Part shown: positions 58,229 through 64,000 of the stretch, one piece after another
How positions within the stretch are numbered: the first letter of the stretch is position 1
Layout: each line of letters begins with the position of its first letter
Assembly: GCA_947569365.1 (NCBI GenBank)
Contig: CANOSM010000001.1
Span: 62,001 to 126,000 of the forward strand
Direction of reading: 5' to 3'
DNA from: an uncultured Clostridium sp.
GTDB taxonomy: Bacteria > Bacillota > Clostridia > TANB77 > CAG-508
DNA length: 64,000 nucleotides
Position numbers and translations under genes: made by a program
The notes under the pieces: model-generated
What the model was told of the DNA's origin: nothing
The model's input: only the letters and a program-made list of their open reading frames with translations
The model's database searches: none

Positions 58229-59045
58229 TGCAATAATTCAAATGATGGAATATGGATTTATAGTAAGAGCAATGATAGTTGGAATTTTAGTTAGTATGTG
58301 TGCTGCTATACTAGGAGTAAGCTTAATACTAAAAAGATATAGTATGATAGGAGATGGACTATCACACGTAGGATTTGGAATACTTACTATATCAGTTGTA
58401 ATGGGATGGGCTCCTATGATAGTTTCTATACCAGTAACAATACTTACAGCAATTATATTACTTAGGATAGGAAATAATAAAAAAATAAATACAGATAGTG
58501 CTATAGCAATGATTGCAAGTGCTAGTTTAGCTGTAGGTGTTGCAGTAACATCAGCATCTACTGGAATGAATACAGATGTATATAATTATATGTTTGGAAG
58601 CATTTTAGCTATGACAGAAAATGATGTTATTTTAAGTATAATTGTAAGCATTATAGTAATATTTTTATATATAATATTCTATAGAAAAATATTTTCAATA
58701 ACATTTGATGAATCATTTGCTAAAGCAAATGGGCTAAATGTTTCTATTTATACAAATTTAATAGCAATATTAACAGCTGTACTTATAGTAGTTGGAATGA
58801 GACTTATGGGTACAATGCTAATAAGTAGTATTATAATATTCCCAGGACTTACATCTATGAGAATATTTAAGTCATTTAAAAAAGTTGTAATAAGTTCAGT
58901 AGTAGTAAGTATCATATCATTTATTTTTGGAATATATTTTTCATATATATATAATATAAGTGCAGGTGCAATGATTGTAATTGTAAATGTTATATTATTT
59001 ATAATATTTACTTTAATATCAAATATTTTTTGTGAAGAAAAATAG
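58221..59045 (+). CDS. znuB: Zinc ABC transporter permease ZnuB
   Basis: The product is 274 aa from the ATG at 58221 (ggaggagac-like site in the znuC end; the frame's ATG at 58161 lies far inside znuC). About eight membrane helices. MCAAILGVSLILKRYSMIGDGLSHVGFG is the family motif of metal-type ABC-3 permeases. RLMGTMLISSIIIFPGLTSM is the second conserved loop. It forms the membrane channel of the zinc importer. Confidence 0.93.
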   Translation: MINAIIQMMEYGFIVRAMIVGILVSMCAAILGVSLILKRYSMIGDGLSHVGFGILTISVVMGWAPMIVSIPVTILTAIILLRIGNNKKINTDSAIAMIASASLAVGVAVTSASTGMNTDVYNYMFGSILAMTENDVILSIIVSIIVIFLYIIFYRKIFSITFDESFAKANGLNVSIYTNLIAILTAVLIVVGMRLMGTMLISSIIIFPGLTSMRIFKSFKKVVISSVVVSIISFIFGIYFSYIYNISAGAMIVIVNVILFIIFTLISNIFCEEK

Positions 59046-59082
59046 TATAAACAGTAATTTTAAATTTGTTATTTATACTATA
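59046..59082 (+). terminator. Possible weak terminator after znuB
   Basis: AGTATAAA / TTTATACT stem around an AT loop, with a short T stretch only. Confidence 0.45.
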
Positions 59083-59175
59083 ATTTAAAAAAGTAAAGTT
59101 ATTGATAATAATATTATATTATGTTATTATTAGAGAAATAAATGTTAGTTAAGAAAAAACAAATTGAGGAAAAAT

Positions 59176-59850
59176 ATGAATGTTTTAGAATTTATTTTAA
59201 CAAATAAAGATTATTTGCAAGATTTAATAACAAGAAGTACTTATCATTCAAATGCAATAGAAGGAAGTACTCTTACATATGCTGAAACATATGCGATTCT
59301 TTATAATGATAATAGTTTTAAAATTAAAGGAAAAGAACCTAGAGAAATATATGAAGCTATTAATCACAAAAAAGCTTTAGAATTAGTATTTGATAACTTA
59401 CAAAATGAAAAATGGTTTGATGATAAATTTATAAAAAAAATAAATGAAATAATTAATAGAGATATTAAAGATATAGAAGGATATAGAACAGTTCAAGTAT
59501 TTATAAGAGGAAGTGAACATATTCCACCAGAACCTGAAAAAATACCAAATTTAATGAATTATTATGTATATAATTATAATCATAGTGAGGAAGACATTTT
59601 TACAAAAATTGCAAGATACCATATTGAATTTGAAAAAATACATCCTTTTGAAGATGGAAATGGTAGGACAGGAAGATTACTTATAACACATGAACTGCTA
59701 AAAAATAATCTGCCACCTGCTATAATAGAAAAAGAAGATAGAGTAAAATACTTTGAATATTTAAGTAATAGTAATACTACAAATTTAGCCAATTGGTTTA
59801 AAGAATTATCTAATAGAGAATTAGAAAGAATGAAAAGATTTGGATATTAA
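59176..59850 (+). CDS. Fic-domain protein with N-terminal inhibitory motif
   Basis: The product is 224 aa from the ATG at 59176 (gaggaaa before it; a TTG at 59164 is possible). The Fic motif is HPFEDGNGRTGRLL (about 156-169) with catalytic His. Near the start SNAIEGSTLT matches the inhibitory (S/T)xxxE(G/N) helix of class II Fic enzymes, so it keeps itself off. Fic enzymes transfer AMP or related groups to proteins. No antitoxin gene is adjacent, as expected for this autoinhibited class. Confidence 0.9.
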   Translation: MNVLEFILTNKDYLQDLITRSTYHSNAIEGSTLTYAETYAILYNDNSFKIKGKEPREIYEAINHKKALELVFDNLQNEKWFDDKFIKKINEIINRDIKDIEGYRTVQVFIRGSEHIPPEPEKIPNLMNYYVYNYNHSEEDIFTKIARYHIEFEKIHPFEDGNGRTGRLLITHELLKNNLPPAIIEKEDRVKYFEYLSNSNTTNLANWFKELSNRELERMKRFGY

Positions 59851-59909
59851 TAAATTATTATTATAAATAATTATAAACTCATAATGTAAAAAAAGGGGGA
59901 TAATGAATT

Positions 59910-61004
59910 ATGAAGAGTACAAAAAAATTGCTAGTTGCATTTATAATAGTATTGTTTGCAGGTATTATAGTACCAAACATAGTACCAGTACTAAATAATA
60001 CTATATCAGTAGAAGCAGCAAGCGTAAAGATGAATACTACTAAAAAAACATTATATGTAAAAAAGACATATACATTAAAAGTAGTAGGAACAAAAAAGAA
60101 AGCAAAATGGTCAAGTTCAAATAAGAAAGTAGCAACAGTATCAAGCAAAGGAAAAGTAACAGCGAAAAAGAAAGGAACAGCAACAATAACAGCAAAAATA
60201 GGCAGTAAAAAGTATAAATGTAAAATAACAGTAAAAAATCCTGGACTTAATAGAACAAATCTTACATTATATAGAGGTCATACATATAAATTAAAACTAT
60301 ATGGAGTTTCTGGAAAAATAAAATGGTCAAGTTCAAATACTAGAGTTGCTACAGTAAATTCAAAAGGAGTAGTTACTCCAGGAAAATCAGTTGGATACAC
60401 AACAATAACAGCTAAAAATGGAAGTAAAAAATACACATGTAAAGTTTTTGTAAAGTTACCTTATATTAGTGAGTATTCTATAGGATTATATGAAAAAGAA
60501 AGTTATAAATTAAAGGTAAATGGAGCTATTGGTACAGTTAAGTGGTATAGTTCTAATACAAAAGTAGCAAAGGTAGATAAAACAGGAAAAGTAACAGCAT
60601 TAAAATCTGGAACAGTAACAATTACAGCAAAAGATAAAAAAAATACATATAAGTGTAAAATTCTTGTTAGTACAAAAGAAAAAGCATTAAAAGTAGGGAA
60701 AAATTTAATAACTTATGGAACATATAAAATGGATAAGATAAATGATATATTATATGGAACAATAACAATTTATCAAAATGGAAGATTTCATATTTCTTCA
60801 AATTGTGATGGTATAAAGGATTATTATAGTGGAAATAAATCAATAAATTGTGATGGAACATATAAAGTAGGAAAAGTTGAAAATTCTGGAATGTATTTTC
60901 CAGGAATATATTTCACACCTAATGCAGGTGAAAAATTCTGTTTTGAAGTAAGTTATAATAACATGTTTTCAGACCAACAGCATGGATATACTTATTCAAA
61001 ATAA
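59910..61004 (+). CDS. Secreted Big_2-domain protein, copy C
   Basis: The 364-aa protein has a signal peptide (about 1-33) of the same text as copies A and B (FIIVLFAGIIVPNIVPVLN). Three Big_2 repeats follow: KWSSSNKKVATVSSKGKV, KWSSSNTRVATVNSKGVV and KWYSSNTKVAKVDKTGKV, then a unique C-terminal domain with GTYKMDKINDILYGTITIY. It is an older relative of A and B. A gggggat ribosome site precedes it. Confidence 0.87.
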   Translation: MKSTKKLLVAFIIVLFAGIIVPNIVPVLNNTISVEAASVKMNTTKKTLYVKKTYTLKVVGTKKKAKWSSSNKKVATVSSKGKVTAKKKGTATITAKIGSKKYKCKITVKNPGLNRTNLTLYRGHTYKLKLYGVSGKIKWSSSNTRVATVNSKGVVTPGKSVGYTTITAKNGSKKYTCKVFVKLPYISEYSIGLYEKESYKLKVNGAIGTVKWYSSNTKVAKVDKTGKVTALKSGTVTITAKDKKNTYKCKILVSTKEKALKVGKNLITYGTYKMDKINDILYGTITIYQNGRFHISSNCDGIKDYYSGNKSINCDGTYKVGKVENSGMYFPGIYFTPNAGEKFCFEVSYNNMFSDQQHGYTYSK

Positions 61005-61070
61005 AATGGACTTAGAGTTTATTTTATAATAAATATAAATTAAAAAACAAAGATATAAAAGGATGATATT

Positions 61071-63875
61071 ATGAAAAAAATATTAATAAAAATATTTCTA
61101 TTATCATTAATAATATTAGGAATAGGAATAATACCTGCTAAATTAGTTAGAGCATCAGAAGAGATATTGCCAACAGCTTATAATAATTTAAATGTTAGCT
61201 TAAGAAGTAAATCAAAACTAGTAGCAATAAATTCTGGATATATGAGAGTATTCTATGATGGAAAGAAGATATGTATAGAATATTATGATGACAATTTTAA
61301 TATAAAAAGTAAAAAATCAATTGAAATGGAATTAGAAATATGGGGAGGATTTTTTGCAGGGGAAAATGCGTATTATGTAGTTGAAGGACAAAACAATACA
61401 GATGAAAATAATACTGCAGAAGTAATACGTGTAATTAAATATGATACTAATTGGAATAAGTTAGGAACTGCAAAAATAACAAGCAATCCATCACTTTTTG
61501 GTGGAGAAGTTCGTTATCCATTTGATTACGGTTGTGTAGAAATGTGCGAAAATAATGGAACTCTTTATATTGTTACAGGACATGAAGGATATGTTGACGA
61601 TTCAGTGGGTCAAGGACACCAAGGATTTTTAATGATTTCTGTAAATGAATCAACTATGAAAGGAGAAATAGTAAAAAGTGATTTATGGCATTCTTTTGCC
61701 CAATATATAAAATGTAAAGAATCATATTTATATGTATTAGAGCAAAGTGAAGGGTCTAGGTATACAAAGCTATCAAAATATAGTGAAGAAAATCTAAAGG
61801 GAGAATCTATACCTGTACTTGAATATGGTGGTTCTCGTACATCAGCATGGGCACTTGCATGCTATGCAAGTGTAGATGATATGGAATTATCTTCAAACAA
61901 TGTTCTTTGTCTTGGAACATCAATTGACCAAACAAAATATGATAGTGTTTCTCAAGATATGGCACATAATATTTATCTTACAATAACACCAACAAACAAT
62001 TTTTCAAAAGAAGCTACACAAGTAAAATGGTTAACTAATTATGAAGGCGATGGAAAATGTTTTTTAGGAACAAAAATCACTAAAGTTAATGATAATCGTT
62101 TTATGATTTCTTGGGAAGAATATAATATAAGTCAAACAGCAAATACAGATGATACTTTATCAGAAAGTATTCTTCATTATGTGTTTGTAGATGGTAGTGG
62201 TAATAAAATAAGCGAAGAATTTACAGTAGCTGCACCTATATCTGATTGCCATCCTATTGTTAAAAATTCAAAAATAGTCTTTTATGCCTCAAATGAAAAT
62301 ATGGTGAATTTTTATATAATAGATGCAAATAATGGAAATTTTAGCAAAAAAATAAATCGTGTAGCTGGAGAAAATGTAACATGGGAATTAGATAATGGTT
62401 TGCTTACATTATCTGGAACAGGAAGTATAACTGTTGATACAGAAGCAAAACGCAGATTACCTGTTTCATCAACTGCTCGCTCACATAGTTATTCTTCTAG
62501 TGATAATGCATGGAAAACAATAAGAGAAAAAGTAAAAAAGATTGTAATTGGAAGAGGAATTACTAGTATAGCAGATAATTCATTTAATTATTTTGGTAAT
62601 CTTACAGAAGTAGAAATAGAAGATGGAGTAAAAAATATTGGTAGGGAAGCTTTTTATAGTTGTGATTCATTATCTAAGATCACAATACCATCTAGTGTAA
62701 CAAGTATTGGTGAAGACTTTTTATGGACAGGATCATATTGGGTAGGTTCTGAACAGCATGTTGTAAGAGCAACTATTCATGCAGCAAGTGATTCATATGC
62801 AATAAAATATGCTAAGGAAAAAGGGATTAATTTTAAACTTACAGATGCTCCAAAATTAGAGATATCAAAAATGACAATAAATAATATAGCAAACCAAACA
62901 TATACAGGAAAAGAAATATGTCCAACAATTAGAATACAAAATGGAAATACAAGTTTAGTAAATGGAGAAGATTATACTGTTTCATACTCAAATAATACAA
63001 ATATAGGAAAAGCGACAGTTACAATAACAGGCATTGGAGATTATACAGGGAAAGTAACAAAATATTTTAATATAGTTGAAAAAAAGATTTTATTAGATAT
63101 ATCAAAAACGACAATAAATAATATAGCAAACCAAACATATACAGGAAAATCAATATATCCAATAATTAAAATACAAAATGGAAATACAAGTCTAGTAAAT
63201 GGAAGAGACTATACAGTTTCATATTCAAACAATAAAAATATAGGAACAGCAACTGTTACAATAACAGGTATAGGAAATTACACAGGAAAGGTAACAAAAT
63301 ATTTTGGTATAGTTCCACAAAAAGTAACAGGAGTAACAAATAAAACACAGGATACAAAATCAATAACAGTAAAATGGAATAAAACTACTGGAGCAACATG
63401 GTATGAAATATATAAATATGATACTTCTAAAAAGAAATATATTAAGGTAAAAACAACATCAAGTAATCAATATAAAGTAACAAACTTAAAAACTGGTACA
63501 ACATATCAATTTAAAGTAAGAGCATATAAAACAGTTAGTGGAAAAAATTATTATAGCTCATATTCATCAGTTGTGAAATTAACGACAAAAACAACTACGC
63601 CAAAAATATCAAAAGTAACAGCAGGAAAGAAAAAAGCAACAGTAAAATGGAGTAAAGTAACAGGAGCAACAGGATATGAAATATATATGTCAACAAATAA
63701 AAGTAAGAATTATTCAAGAATTAAAACTATAACAAATGGAAAGACAATAAAATATACAAAAACTAAATTAAAAAAAGGTAAAAAATATTACTTTAAAATT
63801 AGAACATATAAAACTGTAAATGGTAAGAAAATTTATAGCTCTTATAGTAGTGTAAAATATGCTAAAGTAAAATAA
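61071..63875 (+). CDS. Large secreted protein: LRR_5 (BspA-like), two repeat modules, two fibronectin III domains
   Basis: The 934-aa protein has a signal peptide ending near ARASEE (about 30). Residues to about 425 form a beta-rich domain of unknown type. ITSIADNSFNYFGNLTEVEI and KNIGREAFYSCDSLSKITI are BspA-like leucine-rich repeats (about 480-570). Two near-copies of a 75-residue module follow (NNIANQTYTGKEICPTIRI and NNIANQTYTGKSIYPIIKI). Two fibronectin III domains end the protein (TGATWYEIYKYDTSKKKY and TGATGYEIYMSTNKSK). Probably an adhesin or surface-binding protein. Confidence 0.88.
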   Translation: MKKILIKIFLLSLIILGIGIIPAKLVRASEEILPTAYNNLNVSLRSKSKLVAINSGYMRVFYDGKKICIEYYDDNFNIKSKKSIEMELEIWGGFFAGENAYYVVEGQNNTDENNTAEVIRVIKYDTNWNKLGTAKITSNPSLFGGEVRYPFDYGCVEMCENNGTLYIVTGHEGYVDDSVGQGHQGFLMISVNESTMKGEIVKSDLWHSFAQYIKCKESYLYVLEQSEGSRYTKLSKYSEENLKGESIPVLEYGGSRTSAWALACYASVDDMELSSNNVLCLGTSIDQTKYDSVSQDMAHNIYLTITPTNNFSKEATQVKWLTNYEGDGKCFLGTKITKVNDNRFMISWEEYNISQTANTDDTLSESILHYVFVDGSGNKISEEFTVAAPISDCHPIVKNSKIVFYASNENMVNFYIIDANNGNFSKKINRVAGENVTWELDNGLLTLSGTGSITVDTEAKRRLPVSSTARSHSYSSSDNAWKTIREKVKKIVIGRGITSIADNSFNYFGNLTEVEIEDGVKNIGREAFYSCDSLSKITIPSSVTSIGEDFLWTGSYWVGSEQHVVRATIHAASDSYAIKYAKEKGINFKLTDAPKLEISKMTINNIANQTYTGKEICPTIRIQNGNTSLVNGEDYTVSYSNNTNIGKATVTITGIGDYTGKVTKYFNIVEKKILLDISKTTINNIANQTYTGKSIYPIIKIQNGNTSLVNGRDYTVSYSNNKNIGTATVTITGIGNYTGKVTKYFGIVPQKVTGVTNKTQDTKSITVKWNKTTGATWYEIYKYDTSKKKYIKVKTTSSNQYKVTNLKTGTTYQFKVRAYKTVSGKNYYSSYSSVVKLTTKTTTPKISKVTAGKKKATVKWSKVTGATGYEIYMSTNKSKNYSRIKTITNGKTIKYTKTKLKKGKKYYFKIRTYKTVNGKKIYSSYSSVKYAKVK

Positions 63876-63882
63876 ACAATTT

Positions 63883-63926
63883 AAAAGATTAGAAGATAAA
63901 TAAAAATAGAAATCTTCTAATCTTTT
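63883..63926 (+). terminator. Terminator after the large secreted protein
   Basis: Perfect 15-bp stem AAAAGATTAGAAGAT / ATCTTCTAATCTTTT with a 14-nt loop. Confidence 0.85.
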
Positions 63927-64000
63927 GTATATTTGCAATAAAAAATAATTAAAGATTTTTATTGAAATTACATAAAATATTGCTAAAAATAAAAAAGGGA

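Overview
The window is a very AT-rich chromosomal segment of a low-GC Gram-positive bacterium, most likely an anaerobic gut-type member of the Clostridia. The grounds are AGA as the main arginine codon, strong AGGAGG-type ribosome binding sites, sigma-A promoters, a clostridial-looking queA-tgt-TIGR04086-HD-secD-secF block, a type I-B-like CRISPR repeat, and several small secreted proteins with bacterial Ig-like domains. I see no rRNA or tRNA gene.

Layout. 1-3000: heterodimeric ABC exporter. 3004-7729: small enzymes (inositol-phosphatase family, GNAT, DUF84 NTPase, pRiA4b ORF-3-like, DUF5131), a decayed MNT/HEPN pair, and a lone foreign-looking gene with its own promoter and terminator. 7836-16632: acyl-CoA synthetase, PstS-like lipoprotein, small alarmone synthetase, peptide deformylase, GNAT and a GH2 glycosidase. 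16652-18235: leader and 22-repeat CRISPR array with no cas genes nearby. 18315-31131: mixed metabolic genes, including a lysine riboswitch ahead of a GNAT/dipeptidase operon, a LytTR module, a decayed toxin-antitoxin locus, a 287-bp transposon-like repeat, and thioredoxin with a tiny ferredoxin-thioredoxin-reductase-like protein. 29896-33475: two recently duplicated Ig-like surface proteins flanking an XRE regulator. 33510-50985: housekeeping (rluA family, tmcAL, rnhA, coaE, queA, tgt, secDF, metG, tmk, nadD). 51007-54922: membrane and WG-repeat proteins. 55746-56034: second copy of the transposon-like repeat. 56053-59045: zinc-uptake operon zur-znuA-znuC-znuB. 59176-63926: Fic protein and two secreted repeat proteins.

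The most unusual observation is genetic decoding. Five otherwise intact genes (the ABC exporter, an HEXXH protein, a WG-repeat protein, znuA and znuC) are each split by one extra base. In all five the extra base is a C directly before a GGA or GGT glycine codon, so the original frame presents a CGG codon exactly at the break. Read by eye, CGG occurs in frame nowhere else in the window except twice in the foreign-looking gene at 7214-7693. This suggests that CGG is not a normal arginine codon here and that ribosomes shift +1 (or read CGGN as a four-base glycine codon) at CGG: a genome-wide programmed frameshift rather than five independent mutations. In znuC the zero frame stops right after CGG inside the Walker A motif, so the operon would not work without recoding.

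Two copies of a 287-289 bp element with roughly 18-bp terminal inverted repeats and exact 9-bp target duplications, two MNT/HEPN relics and a start-less ParE-like toxin show the remains of mobile and toxin-antitoxin elements.
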